From assembly GCF_028746185.1 (NCBI RefSeq), contig NZ_JAQIVH010000041.1, forward strand, positions 248,001-312,000: a DNA stretch of 64,000 bases, written 5' to 3'. Below, one piece after another: positions 1 to 10,062 of this stretch. The position numbers were made by a program, and so were the translations under genes. Source of the DNA: Paenibacillus_E qinlingensis (lineage in GTDB: Bacteria > Bacillota > Bacilli > Paenibacillales > NBRC-103111). Under the pieces are notes generated by a model. It was not told where the DNA came from, did not search any database, and worked only from the letters and a program-made list of their open reading frames with translations. How positions within the stretch are numbered: position 1 is the stretch's first letter; each line of letters starts with the position of its first letter.

Positions 1-7
1 TTAAACT

Positions 8-55
8 TACTTAAAAATTACTTTTAAATACTTAAAAAGTATGATAGAATTACTT
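8..55 (+). promoter_or_regulatory. Helically phased TACTT repeats, probable DeoR operator/promoter
   Basis: The pentamer TACTT starts at 8, 19, 29 and 51, so the first three copies are 11 and 10 bp apart, about one helical turn. The third lies in the palindrome TACTTAAAAAGTA (29-41). A -10-like TATGAT (40-45) overlaps the last repeats, and the DeoR start codon follows at 72. DeoR-family repressors commonly bind tandem repeats at their own promoters, so autoregulation is inferred. The window edge truncates the upstream side. Confidence 0.5.
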
Positions 56-71
56 ATATGGGGTGATATTG

Positions 72-866
72 ATGTATCAGGAAGAACGATTACTAAAAAT
101 ACTCGACTATGTTAATAAAAACAACGTGATGAGTGTTATGGATATCTGCTCTCTTCTAGATGTATCTAGAGATACAGCCCGAAGAGATATTGTTAAATTA
201 GTACAAGAAGGGGTTGTTATTCGTACACATGGAGGTGTCGCTCTACCTCAGTTGCAGAAGGAAATAGCTAGCTATCAAGAACGTTTAATTGACGAAACGG
301 ACAGTAAAAGGAAAATCGGGCAGTTAGCAGCTAATCTAGTTCAAGATCGGGAGACAGTCATTTTTGACGTATCAACTACGGTACAGTCTGTAGCCGAACA
401 AATTACCGCCAAAAACATTACAGCGATCACACACTCCATAGATATATTAGGAATTCTGTCAGGTCGGGAAGATCTCCAAGTTTATGTGCTCGGCGGCTAT
501 TTACACACCAAAAATCGGTTATTATATGGCCCATCTGTCATTGATAAACTAAGAGAATTAAGAGCTGATAAGGCATTTATTGGAGCTACAGCTATACGTG
601 CCGATGGTCTTTATTTTCCTTACGAAGATGATGTTACTGTAAAAAAGGAGATGGCCCGCCGATCGGACCAGCTCATTGCTGTGGCCGATTTCACGAAGTT
701 CTCAACCAATTCAGTTTATCGTTTAGATTTTGACTTTGTAGATATTTTAATTACTGACCAAGAGGTACCTATCGAAATACGCGAAGTTCTTCATCATAAA
801 AATATAACGATTATTCAATGTGAGGAACAAGACAACTATGAGGAGGAAAACAACTATGACTCTTAA
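72..866 (+). CDS. DeoR/GlpR-family transcriptional regulator
   Basis: A sugar-phosphate-responsive repressor. The N-terminal winged helix spans about residues 5-58, with recognition helix VSRDTARRDI and wing THGG. The rest is a DeoR C-terminal effector domain with the family's VIFDVSTT, VLGG and FIGAT segments. Length (264 aa) is normal. The ATG at 72 is chosen over an upstream in-frame GTG because GGGGTGAT lies just before it. The 3' end overlaps nagA by 11 nt, with the nagA ribosome-binding site inside this gene, so translation is coupled. The context suggests control of amino-sugar catabolism by GlcNAc-6-P or GlcN-6-P; that ligand is inferred. Note that nagA in Bacillus is usually controlled by the GntR-type NagR, so a DeoR partner is an alternative wiring. 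Confidence 0.88.
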   Translation: MYQEERLLKILDYVNKNNVMSVMDICSLLDVSRDTARRDIVKLVQEGVVIRTHGGVALPQLQKEIASYQERLIDETDSKRKIGQLAANLVQDRETVIFDVSTTVQSVAEQITAKNITAITHSIDILGILSGREDLQVYVLGGYLHTKNRLLYGPSVIDKLRELRADKAFIGATAIRADGLYFPYEDDVTVKKEMARRSDQLIAVADFTKFSTNSVYRLDFDFVDILITDQEVPIEIREVLHHKNITIIQCEEQDNYEEENNYDS

Positions 867-2001
867 AATTTTGCACAATGTAAACGTGATTCAACAAGAT
901 GCCCCTGATCTATCTGCCACACTTTGGATACGAAACGGAAGGATTGAAAAAATAGAAAGTGGTCTCTCTTCTCTTCCAGAGGGCGAATATGAATTCATAG
1001 ATGGTCAAGGACATTTATTAGTACCTGGCATGATCGATGTGCATATTCACGGTGCCAACGGATACAATATGATGGATGGCAGTGAGACAAGCATTCAGGA
1101 GGTTTCAAGGGCTTGTGCTGAAACAGGGTGCACCTCATTCTTGGTCACCTCTGTCAGCTCTACAATCGAAGAATTATTAGCCATGATTCGAAGCGTGAAA
1201 CGTGTCATCGGGCATGAAGTCGGGGCCAAAATTGCCGGGCTTCATCTAGAGGGGCCTTACCTGAATCCTAAACGTAAAGGTATGCAAAATGAACGATATT
1301 TACGTCATCCGAATCTGAGTGAAATGCAAGATATTTTTAACGAAGCCGATGGACTGATTAAAATGGTTACCATAGCTCCCGAATTACCTGGTGGAATGGA
1401 ACTCATCTCTTTTCTGAAGGAAATGGGCGTGGTTATCGCTGTCGCGCACTCGGATGCCTCATACGAGGAGGCCAAGCAAGCCTTTGCAGCAGGAGCTAGT
1501 CATGTTACGCATTGTTTTAATGGCATGCGTCCGATTCATCATCGGGATCCCGGCCTAGTTGTAGCCGCTTTTGAAGAAGAACATGTCAGCCTCCAAGCTA
1601 TTGTAGATGGCATTCATTTGCATCCTGCGATCGTTCGAATGATGCATCGTCTCAAAGGACCAGATGGCATGGTACTTATCACAGATGCTTTGCAAGCCAT
1701 GGGTCTAGGGGATGGAAATTATGTGTTCGGCGGCCATCATGTTACGGTTACCGAAGGTGTGGCACGTCTAGAGGATGGGACTTTAGCCTCCAGTACAGTT
1801 ACGATGAATGAGGCACTTCGTTTAACCGTTGAAACTGGTATTTCATTGACAGACGCGGTTCAAATGGCAGCAACAACTCCTGCACGCATACTCGGCCTTG
1901 ATACTATAGGCAGGATCTCGGCGGGTTTTGATGCTGATCTTGTCTTGTTAGATGAACAATTCCAAGTACAATGGACAATGATTAATGGTCAAATTATATG
2001 A
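856..2001 (+). CDS. nagA: N-acetylglucosamine-6-phosphate deacetylase
   Basis: A cytoplasmic amidohydrolase converting GlcNAc-6-P to GlcN-6-P and acetate, the first committed step of amino-sugar catabolism. Visible family signatures are the metal-site HIHG (in MIDVHIHGANG), GLHLEGPYLNP, the AHS and THCFNGM histidine motifs, VDGIHLHP, and the catalytic-Asp segment ITDALQAMG. The product is 381 aa, full length. The start at 856 is chosen because AGGAGG sits 9 nt upstream (841-846); the longer reading from 820 has no such site. It overlaps the DeoR stop by 11 nt, so the two form one operon. No nagB is seen downstream; the operon closes at the terminator at 2018. Confidence 0.96.
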   Translation: MTLKILHNVNVIQQDAPDLSATLWIRNGRIEKIESGLSSLPEGEYEFIDGQGHLLVPGMIDVHIHGANGYNMMDGSETSIQEVSRACAETGCTSFLVTSVSSTIEELLAMIRSVKRVIGHEVGAKIAGLHLEGPYLNPKRKGMQNERYLRHPNLSEMQDIFNEADGLIKMVTIAPELPGGMELISFLKEMGVVIAVAHSDASYEEAKQAFAAGASHVTHCFNGMRPIHHRDPGLVVAAFEEEHVSLQAIVDGIHLHPAIVRMMHRLKGPDGMVLITDALQAMGLGDGNYVFGGHHVTVTEGVARLEDGTLASSTVTMNEALRLTVETGISLTDAVQMAATTPARILGLDTIGRISAGFDADLVLLDEQFQVQWTMINGQII

Positions 2002-2017
2002 GTTGATATTGCATGAC

Positions 2018-2066
2018 AATAAGGGCTGTCCTCAAGGTCGAACGACCTTGAAGGACAGCCCTTATT
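2018..2066. terminator. Strong bidirectional terminator between nagA and the RHS gene
   Basis: The arms AATAAGGGCTGTCCTCAAGG and its complement form a stem of more than 20 bp with a tiny loop around 2041. T-rich sequence follows on the plus strand and A-rich sequence on the other side. It separates two convergent genes. Confidence 0.85.
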
Positions 2067-2108
2067 TTACTTGTTAGTTACTCCAAATCGGATCGCTCAG
2101 CTTTGTAT

Positions 2109-5100
2109 TTACCAACGGAGTTGCTTGCAGAGTTTTGCCTTTATTGCTGCTTCTGCTTTAACTGTGATAGAGCCACCGGGAGTGTAGTCCTTATTTTTCA
2201 TTAAATCTCGGACATCTTCATGCATTTGGCTATCTTCCCCTTTTACCCCGGAATTCGATAGATCCATTATATCAATTTTTGCCGGACCAAACTCGGCTTC
2301 GGCGACACCACCCAATGAGGGGCACCCTCCATCCCAGCTATCTTCGACCTTCATTCCTAAAGTTAACGACGCAGGTCCATATGATAGCTTGCCCGTCACT
2401 TCAACCCCAATAGCATCCTTGGATAAGTCCTCAAAAGGATTCACATCCAAACCGCCACCTGCGCCAAATCCGAACTCTACACAGGCTGAGAATCCTTCAT
2501 CGGTTGCGCAAACTTTTCCACCTCCGCCAATCCCTTCATATAAAGAACCTCCGATACAGAACAGACCGCAAGGATCACGCAATAGTACGGGGTTATTGTT
2601 CACGTAAGCGTACAAATTTGCCTGCCCGCTTTCATGCAGAATCGGATCACGAGCCGTCCACCGCCCACTAAAGGCATCATAATCGCGTGCTCCGAACCGA
2701 GTCAATCCTGTCGCACCATCCTCAATCCCCCCGGCAAAGCCAATCACGAGTTCGAATGCTGGATTCGAATCATTCAGCAGCACGCCATAGCTGTCGTACC
2801 TAAGCTTTTTGACGACTTTCCCGTCGGTATCGAGCACCAATTGAGGAGTTCCTACACCGTCAGTAATTACGTAGTATCGTACTCCTGCCCGCTCCAGTCC
2901 TAGCAACAGTCCATTCTCATCATAATCATACTGAGTCATAACACCATTAGGATCGATGGATGTAGTCAGCATCTGCAAGGAGTGCGGGTGACCATACAGG
3001 TACTGAAACTTTCCACCGGACTCATCCTCCCGAGCAGTCCTTCTCCCAATTGCATCATAGGTGTACTTATAAGTTACATCGGTAACCGTGGCCACAAGCA
3101 ATTCTCCACGGAGGCCATAACGAAACGAATCATTACCTCGCTGCTTTAAGAATCCGTCATCATCGAATAAATAAGCGGTTGCGCCAACATTCTTTAGCTG
3201 ATCGAACTTATCATACACGCTTACTTCCTTAGCACCGTTAAACTCCCGACTTATCCTGTTCTTGTTCTCGTCATATTCATAGGTTTCAATATCCAACTTT
3301 CCATCCGCACCGTATCGTTCGGTAGAAATTAATTGGCCGTCCCTATCGAATTCATAGTGTTCCTTTGCTTGGCCTTCTGCAGAAGTAACGGTTCTATCTG
3401 TAACCATTCCTCTCTTATCATACTCATATTCAATCCGATGTACTTCATCACCATCAAGTTCAGTGGTTTGGTTTACCCTCCTGCCAATTTCATCATAGCC
3501 TATGTTGATTTTTAATTTTCCATCACTAATGAATCCGATGGTTCTGCCAGGGCCACTGCGATTGAATTCAAACGCGCCAAATCGAGTCATCCGATTATCA
3601 TGATCGAAGCTAATCGGCGTATTGACTGTTGTATTCGTTAGAGCGCCATAAACTTGTCTTGTAACTGATGTTTGGAACCCTATCACATTTGACAAAGCAT
3701 CATATGTGTAGTCGAATCTGCCTTCAGCTGCGCCAGACCAGATCATGCGACTAACATCTTCTCCATCATAAGTGTAAGCAATCTCTTGTAAGCTTCCTGC
3801 TTGCTCGCTTTGAATCTTTTGAACACGTTCCGTGGCATCTGCATAAGTGAATGTGCGAAGAATATCGGGGTCATTCATCGCTGTCATTCGCTTACCACCG
3901 CTTTGTTCATACAGATAGTTGGTTTCTCTGCCACTTCTCAGCTTCGATCGTTCTAACTTTCCGCTACTGCTATGCTCCAGTGAGATCCAAGGCTCTAAGC
4001 CGTCTGGGTTGAATCCTGCAAACTGATTTAATGAGTTAAAATGCTGCGTGTAATCAGTACCGTCAGGCATCGTAATCTTGGTTGGATTACCGGAATCATC
4101 GTAATCTTTACGATACGTTTTACCTCCAGGTGTCTCAATACTGGTCACCCGTCCCGTGTCGTCGTAGCCGTAGTTTTTCACGCTTCCATAAGCATCAATG
4201 ACCGATTTCAACCGATTTTTCTCATCATAGACATAATTGAGGGCTTGATCACTACGTTCAATTCGCTCAAGACGACCTCGTTCATCATAGTGATAGGAAG
4301 TTCCAGATAGCGAGGTATCTGCAGTCGCAATTCTGCTAACCCTTCCCTTCCCATCCAAGTACGTATATAGGATGGCTCCTTCTGCACTTGTCTCCGTGTA
4401 TTTACGTGTTGCTGCCTCATATTGCACCTTGGATATTGCTCCATTGATGTTGTACTGCACGGTGTAGGATTTCAGAGTACCGTTTGGTACAACGGCCAAA
4501 CGAGATTCCGAGAATTGCACTTGGCGACCATCTGCATTTATGGCTGTCATCTCTTGCAGCACAGGGACATTCATGCCCCAGCGCGGATCGGGGGAGAACG
4601 TTTTGTTGACGGTCGTACCATTCGGCAAATCCAACTGCTGGTTGTAATCGCCCTGAACGGTCAAAATCGTTTGTCCCCCAGCCGGGTCAATCGAGGTGCG
4701 AATCAATTTCCCATTGGATTTTTCTACTTTATAAACAGTAGAACGAGCTTCCGGATCAGTAAAAACAACCGTATATCCGACCGCTGTATCTGTCCTTTGC
4801 AGTGTTTTAACGCCATCCAATGCATTCTCTGCACGAACTAACAGCCCCTTGCTATCATACTCATACTTACTGACAGCTTGATTAGGATCAATAAACCGTG
4901 TAAGCAGTCCCTGGGCATCGTACACCATCTTGTATGAGCGACCCGCGTTATCCGTAACCGCAACGAGCTCGCCATTAGCATCCACCTCAAGTTTCGTCCT
5001 CACTCCACCCGGTTCAATGATTGCTAAAGGCACACCGCTGGCATCGCGTTCAATAGATACCTGATTGCCCTCTTCATCATGGATGGCGATAAGATGCCCG

Positions 5101-8100
5101 GAGTCATCATAGCTCAGCTCATTAATCAGAGCGCCTGTGAGTGCATGGACTGTTTTTATAAGTCTTCCATTCCCACCGTCAAATTGGTAGATTTTCATTC
5201 CACTCTCATCCGGTACATCCATCGTCTCATTTTGTTTAATTCGGTAATGTTTTTTCAGAAACCAATTATTACCATCTGCAACTACCAGACTGCCATCTGA
5301 TTCTACAGCTTGCAGAAATAACCGCGTACCATGAAGCTCATCCTTCATTTTCTTCAACAATGCCGATTGAACCAGCTCAAGATCACCTTTCTCATCAATT
5401 CGGTATATCTCATTGCGGAACTTATCCTGAAAATAAAGTCGCCCTTTTGCATCCATCATATCTTGATCGTTCGCATTGAATCGTGTGCCAATGGCAACTG
5501 CACCGTTCTCTAAGCTCGTGCCATATACGTTATAACCATACTCGCCTGCATATCGAGAAAGTGTTCCATCTGGACTAATCTTTCGATAACGAGTTTTCAT
5601 CCCGCCATAATAATCGGTATTGGTATCCTTCAAGTACAAGCTACCATCAGGACCTATCATGATACCGTGCACAAGTCCGACAGCCTCCTTGGTTGCAGGG
5701 CCCGTCTCAAGGCTTTCAACAACGCTAGGATCATTCATTTGTGCTATGCGCCCATCTGTACCAATTCGGTACAATCTTACTTTGTTACTTGCCTCAACTT
5801 GAAGAAAATAAACACTTCCGTCAGGACTTATTTCCAAATCAATTACTTCAGCCAACTCTGCCTGATTGGCCATTGAACCTTCCGCAATCGGCGTGCTGCC
5901 GTTGCCTCTCGTTCCCTTACCAGCTACAGCTATCCACTGTGTTTCTGTTCTTTTTTTTCTGATTATTGAGGAAGCCTCATACGAGTACACATAAATTGCA
6001 CCTGACGCTTCAACTCTAACAATTGATGGTTTAAAATCGGGACCAAATTCGCCAGCTCGATGAAATGTCCCATCGTAATCTTTGCGAATTAATAGGTAGT
6101 TATCTTCCTCTTTCGCGTAAGCGGTTGTGTAATATTCTCGTTCCTTACCTGCGACCAAAATCGATCTGTCGAAGTCGAAGTCCTGTTCCAGCGTCGTCTT
6201 ATTAACCGAATTATCGGGATCACCGGTAATAATGAATTCATTATATAACGAAGCACTTCTCTCTAATTGTTGATGATTACCGGTATGCAGCATTTTCTGC
6301 GTTGGATCGTAGATATGGTGCACATCCAGACTCCAACCGGCAATACCTGATTCCTCGTAACGGTTAACGGGACTCTCCAACTGTCCGTTCCACGTCCGTG
6401 ATGTGGTTACCTCACGCTGCGCATCTGCTCTTCCAATAGCTACACCTGTAGCCGTTACTCGTCCGAAGCTTTGGTTAAACTCTGCTGCAGAACGGTAGTA
6501 ACGAGCCGCGTAATGATAAGCGACAGTTACCGTATATGGATGCGCGCCTGTCAAAGATCGCTGGTAAGCATCCATTCCATTCCAATCAAACGTCCATTGT
6601 TGATTGGACAAAGCGGCAAATTGTTTCGAGTAAGTAATACCACCAATATCAATCTGTACAGTCATGTACTTGAGCGATGCAGGCATCGGTGTCGCACCGC
6701 TGACTGGTATTTCAAGTCTGGATTTAGGTAAAAAGCCCTCGGTCCTTTCACTGTTGTAAGTGAGTGCCAATCCAGTTCCCGGAATGGGAATGATCTCCCC
6801 TAAAGTTTGGTTTTGACAGCCAATGATAGAACCACTCTGTTCACAAGGGTCTTTGATATCAATCTGATTAAAATTAGGGCTCTTATCCGGAGGGCTGATC
6901 GCATCTAGCGGCGGTCCATATGGCCAATTGGTGTCCCAAGGTGTAAAATGCTCAATCGGCGTTCGCCACAAACTTTGGCCTGGCAGGTACAGCTCTGCCA
7001 GTTTCACTCTCTCTTCCTCCGTGAAACCAAGTTCGAGTAGTCGCTCCTCACTGTCTTCACTTCCGTCCCCGTCCGTATCGATTTGAGCTACTCCATTATC
7101 GATTGACACTATTCGAAGCACTTTCCCATTATTAGAGGCGACCCAAATTCCTAATAACCGATCGAAATAACCAGTCGGTACGATTTCACCTATGGGAAAT
7201 TCAAGATAATTTTCCACATAATAATACAAGGGCTGATTAAACAGAACTTTAGAAGCTTGGGTCGCGACTGCCTCATCTGCCGATAATTCTACGGCATGCG
7301 TATAACCAACATAGGAAGGCAGATCTCCGGGCATAGCCTTCATCCCCTGCTCACCAACCGTATATTCAGTCGCCCGCAAATGAATTTCGGTTAATTGCTG
7401 CATCGTTCCGTCCGGCAGACGCATGGAACCTGTCACGCCTTTCGGAATAATAACCGTTGGTGTACGTTGTCCCGCTGAGTCGCTAACCGTACTGCCTTGT
7501 GCACTCTGAACCTGCTCGGCTTCCATCAGATCTACTACTGTAACTTTCGTATCATAAGCAGTCATCACGACATCTGGAATGGCAGCGTAATCACCGGAAA
7601 TGACGTTCCACTTCCGCTGCACCGTCATATAACCGTTCTTTTCATATTGAACCGTGACGTTACCACCGCCGTTCACAGCCATATCGAACATACCGTCGGC
7701 CCGGCTTAATGTCTGCCCCCACTCACTGTGATCCAATAGTGTGATTTTCACCCCCGAGAGGAGCCCACCTGATTTATCCAGCACTTTGCCCCTAAGCACA
7801 GCTGAAAGGTGTTCGTCAATCGATCCCGGTGCTACACCAGTTTGTATCGGCTGACTTCCGGTATATAAGAATTCTGTCATCTCCGAAAAGCTTAGTATGC
7901 TAGTTGTAGTTAGCGGGTTGGCTGCCCCGATAGGGTCTGGAGGCAAGCTGTTGCCGCCATTGCCGGAGACTGGAGTTACTGTAATCGTTGGTGATTTATC
8001 CGATTCATTGCCGCTTTGATCATAAGCAGTAACAGCAAAGCGATAAGGGATACCGTTGGTTAGATTGAGAGCCGTATAATTTACAGCCGTTCCCACATCA

Positions 8101-9920
8101 ACAGCTGTGTTCCATGTTGCAGAATCAGCTGATACATAAACATTGTATCCTGCCAGATCAGCTTCGCTGTTGGCCTCCCAAGCAAGCGTCACCTTGCTGT
8201 CACCAGCATTACCGTTCAGACCGGAGGGAATGATTGGTGACTGATGGTCTTCCAGTGGAGGTGGTCCAGAAGGAATAACTTCAACTTTTATTGAGCGTAG
8301 CGATTCGTTGCCCAACTTATCGTAGGCTGTAACTGCGAATTGATAGGAAATCCCATTTGTAAGACTTTTCGCTTTGTATGAGGTCTTTAGACCATTGTCT
8401 GTACTTAACGTCCAAGTAACACCGCCGTCAATAGACATGTATACCTTATACCCTGCCAAGTCATTGTCATTATTGGCTGTCCAGCTCAAATCCGCTTCCT
8501 TATCGCCAGAGGTAGCGACCAGTCTAGTCGGAATTGAAGGGGGTGTTCGGTCTGCGTCACTACCTCCTCCAGTGGGATTACCCGAGGAATTGCCAGACGC
8601 CCCCCCTGATGGTGCTTCTTGTGAAGAAGAGAAAACCAATTGGCCGAGTTCCTTGTGTTCACCTGCTTTAGGCGAACGATAGGTCCCCGTTAAAGCAACT
8701 TTGCTGCACGCACAGCCAGGCATTGAGACTTGATCCGAATCCAGCCAATTAAGCCCCTGTAACACATCGATCCCAGCTTCGAATACACCCTCGGGTCTAT
8801 CAATCTGAGCTGCATATCTCTGAATTCGAGGATCTTCCAATAAGTTAACCGTATAGTCCTTTTCAGGAAGAACAACGGCATTGAATGTTCCGTCTGACTT
8901 CGTTACAGCAAAGAATGTAGGATTTGTCGTAAGGCTAACCACAATTCCGGCCGATGGGCTCCCATTCTTTGCGACTATCTTACCAGTGAAAGAAGCGGCT
9001 GATTCAGTCTTTAATTGAAACGCCGTATGTTCACTGTCAACTTCAACTTTCTTATAAGCAACAGATTCTTGACCAATCGAATATAATTCATAAGAGCCGG
9101 ATGGCAAAGAGAACTTAACGTTCCCCTTTGCATCGGTCTTCCCCTCCGCCAAGAACATCTTTTTTCCCTGAGCATGTACAAATACTTGTGCATCAACCAT
9201 CAAGTTATTATCCGGTGTTTGAACAGTAACAGATAGCGTTAAATCAGATGTTGGCGTCTGACTATTTGTCAGCTTCCATAAACGATCCAGTGCAACTGCT
9301 AGTTCGGCTCGCGTTAAATTCCTTTTTCCATGAAAGGCGCCATCCTCATAGCCCTGTAGAACCTGAGCATCAGATAATGATTCAACGGCCTCAATCGCCC
9401 ATGGCGCAATAGCGCCTTTATCTGTAAACCTTGAAACAGATAGCGTTTTTCTTGGATATAAGCGATTCAGCAAAACTGCTGTTTCCTCACGTGTAACATG
9501 CTCGTTTGGGCGGAAAGTACCGTCCTCATAACCTTGGATAAAACCAAGTTTCGATGCGGCTAGTACATCCTCTGCGAACCATTCCTTTTTTACATCTGAG
9601 AAACCCGAGATATCTCTATCTGAATGCTTTATTCCGGTCAAGCTTGCCATACGGTACACAAATACAGCTAATTCAGCACGTGTTACAATTTGATCCGGTT
9701 TAAACGTGCCATTTTCATATCCCTGAATGACCTTTTGGCGAGTTAAATTGGCAACAGCCTGCTGTGCCCATGGCGGTATTTTCTCCTCTTGTGCAGTTGG
9801 AGGATTCTCGCCAACCTCTGCCGCCGTAATTTTCATACTTCCTGTTGGCTGTAAAGATTGAACCAGCAATAAAATCGTTAGAATGAAGGCAAATTTGCTT
9901 TTCTTCATACGATAACTCAT
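2109..9920 (-). CDS. Giant SLH-anchored RHS/YD-repeat surface protein
   Basis: A 2603-residue exported protein. A signal peptide (about residues 5-34) is followed by three SLH domains (about 48-93, 106-155, 165-216), each with a VIQGYENGTF-like core that binds secondary cell-wall polymer. Next come a carboxypeptidase-regulatory-like fold (about 225-300), two fibronectin type III domains (about 460-550 and 560-650) and another regulatory-like beta domain. A short calcium-type DTDGDGSED segment, an NHL/teneurin-like stretch (GPDGSLYLKD) and a long YD-repeat shell follow. The RHS core motif (GLTRFGARDYDAFSGRW) is near residue 2405. A Gly-rich tail of about 155 residues follows it; I do not recognise its fold. 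AGAGG precedes the ATG at 9920. RHS proteins often carry a C-terminal toxin with an adjacent immunity gene, but only 42 bp separate this stop from the nagA terminator. A wall-anchored role in adhesion or antagonism is inferred. Confidence 0.9.
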   Translation of the reverse strand: MSYRMKKSKFAFILTILLLVQSLQPTGSMKITAAEVGENPPTAQEEKIPPWAQQAVANLTRQKVIQGYENGTFKPDQIVTRAELAVFVYRMASLTGIKHSDRDISGFSDVKKEWFAEDVLAASKLGFIQGYEDGTFRPNEHVTREETAVLLNRLYPRKTLSVSRFTDKGAIAPWAIEAVESLSDAQVLQGYEDGAFHGKRNLTRAELAVALDRLWKLTNSQTPTSDLTLSVTVQTPDNNLMVDAQVFVHAQGKKMFLAEGKTDAKGNVKFSLPSGSYELYSIGQESVAYKKVEVDSEHTAFQLKTESAASFTGKIVAKNGSPSAGIVVSLTTNPTFFAVTKSDGTFNAVVLPEKDYTVNLLEDPRIQRYAAQIDRPEGVFEAGIDVLQGLNWLDSDQVSMPGCACSKVALTGTYRSPKAGEHKELGQLVFSSSQEAPSGGASGNSSGNPTGGGSDADRTPPSIPTRLVATSGDKEADLSWTANNDNDLAGYKVYMSIDGGVTWTLSTDNGLKTSYKAKSLTNGISYQFAVTAYDKLGNESLRSIKVEVIPSGPPPLEDHQSPIIPSGLNGNAGDSKVTLAWEANSEADLAGYNVYVSADSATWNTAVDVGTAVNYTALNLTNGIPYRFAVTAYDQSGNESDKSPTITVTPVSGNGGNSLPPDPIGAANPLTTTSILSFSEMTEFLYTGSQPIQTGVAPGSIDEHLSAVLRGKVLDKSGGLLSGVKITLLDHSEWGQTLSRADGMFDMAVNGGGNVTVQYEKNGYMTVQRKWNVISGDYAAIPDVVMTAYDTKVTVVDLMEAEQVQSAQGSTVSDSAGQRTPTVIIPKGVTGSMRLPDGTMQQLTEIHLRATEYTVGEQGMKAMPGDLPSYVGYTHAVELSADEAVATQASKVLFNQPLYYYVENYLEFPIGEIVPTGYFDRLLGIWVASNNGKVLRIVSIDNGVAQIDTDGDGSEDSEERLLELGFTEEERVKLAELYLPGQSLWRTPIEHFTPWDTNWPYGPPLDAISPPDKSPNFNQIDIKDPCEQSGSIIGCQNQTLGEIIPIPGTGLALTYNSERTEGFLPKSRLEIPVSGATPMPASLKYMTVQIDIGGITYSKQFAALSNQQWTFDWNGMDAYQRSLTGAHPYTVTVAYHYAARYYRSAAEFNQSFGRVTATGVAIGRADAQREVTTSRTWNGQLESPVNRYEESGIAGWSLDVHHIYDPTQKMLHTGNHQQLERSASLYNEFIITGDPDNSVNKTTLEQDFDFDRSILVAGKEREYYTTAYAKEEDNYLLIRKDYDGTFHRAGEFGPDFKPSIVRVEASGAIYVYSYEASSIIRKKRTETQWIAVAGKGTRGNGSTPIAEGSMANQAELAEVIDLEISPDGSVYFLQVEASNKVRLYRIGTDGRIAQMNDPSVVESLETGPATKEAVGLVHGIMIGPDGSLYLKDTNTDYYGGMKTRYRKISPDGTLSRYAGEYGYNVYGTSLENGAVAIGTRFNANDQDMMDAKGRLYFQDKFRNEIYRIDEKGDLELVQSALLKKMKDELHGTRLFLQAVESDGSLVVADGNNWFLKKHYRIKQNETMDVPDESGMKIYQFDGGNGRLIKTVHALTGALINELSYDDSGHLIAIHDEEGNQVSIERDASGVPLAIIEPGGVRTKLEVDANGELVAVTDNAGRSYKMVYDAQGLLTRFIDPNQAVSKYEYDSKGLLVRAENALDGVKTLQRTDTAVGYTVVFTDPEARSTVYKVEKSNGKLIRTSIDPAGGQTILTVQGDYNQQLDLPNGTTVNKTFSPDPRWGMNVPVLQEMTAINADGRQVQFSESRLAVVPNGTLKSYTVQYNINGAISKVQYEAATRKYTETSAEGAILYTYLDGKGRVSRIATADTSLSGTSYHYDERGRLERIERSDQALNYVYDEKNRLKSVIDAYGSVKNYGYDDTGRVTSIETPGGKTYRKDYDDSGNPTKITMPDGTDYTQHFNSLNQFAGFNPDGLEPWISLEHSSSGKLERSKLRSGRETNYLYEQSGGKRMTAMNDPDILRTFTYADATERVQKIQSEQAGSLQEIAYTYDGEDVSRMIWSGAAEGRFDYTYDALSNVIGFQTSVTRQVYGALTNTTVNTPISFDHDNRMTRFGAFEFNRSGPGRTIGFISDGKLKINIGYDEIGRRVNQTTELDGDEVHRIEYEYDKRGMVTDRTVTSAEGQAKEHYEFDRDGQLISTERYGADGKLDIETYEYDENKNRISREFNGAKEVSVYDKFDQLKNVGATAYLFDDDGFLKQRGNDSFRYGLRGELLVATVTDVTYKYTYDAIGRRTAREDESGGKFQYLYGHPHSLQMLTTSIDPNGVMTQYDYDENGLLLGLERAGVRYYVITDGVGTPQLVLDTDGKVVKKLRYDSYGVLLNDSNPAFELVIGFAGGIEDGATGLTRFGARDYDAFSGRWTARDPILHESGQANLYAYVNNNPVLLRDPCGLFCIGGSLYEGIGGGGKVCATDEGFSACVEFGFGAGGGLDVNPFEDLSKDAIGVEVTGKLSYGPASLTLGMKVEDSWDGGCPSLGGVAEAEFGPAKIDIMDLSNSGVKGEDSQMHEDVRDLMKNKDYTPGGSITVKAEAAIKAKLCKQLRW

Positions 9921-10062
9921 TAGTAACCTCTTCTTTCAATTTGAATTTTACGATTATCCCAATATTGCATAAACACCTTCTTTTCAAGCTTCACTAACGA
10001 AACAAATGGATTTAAGCGTGATATCATCTCCAATGAGAACCGGCGAATCCAGTTTCTAGACA

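Noticed and set aside
4422..4841. 139-aa plus-strand ORF inside the RHS gene
   Set aside because: Antisense shadow of the YD-repeat region; repeat-rich coding DNA often leaves long open antisense frames.
9921..10062. Candidate riboswitch in the RHS leader
   Set aside because: I looked for GEMM, T-box and other common aptamer cores and found none; only a weak hairpin is present.
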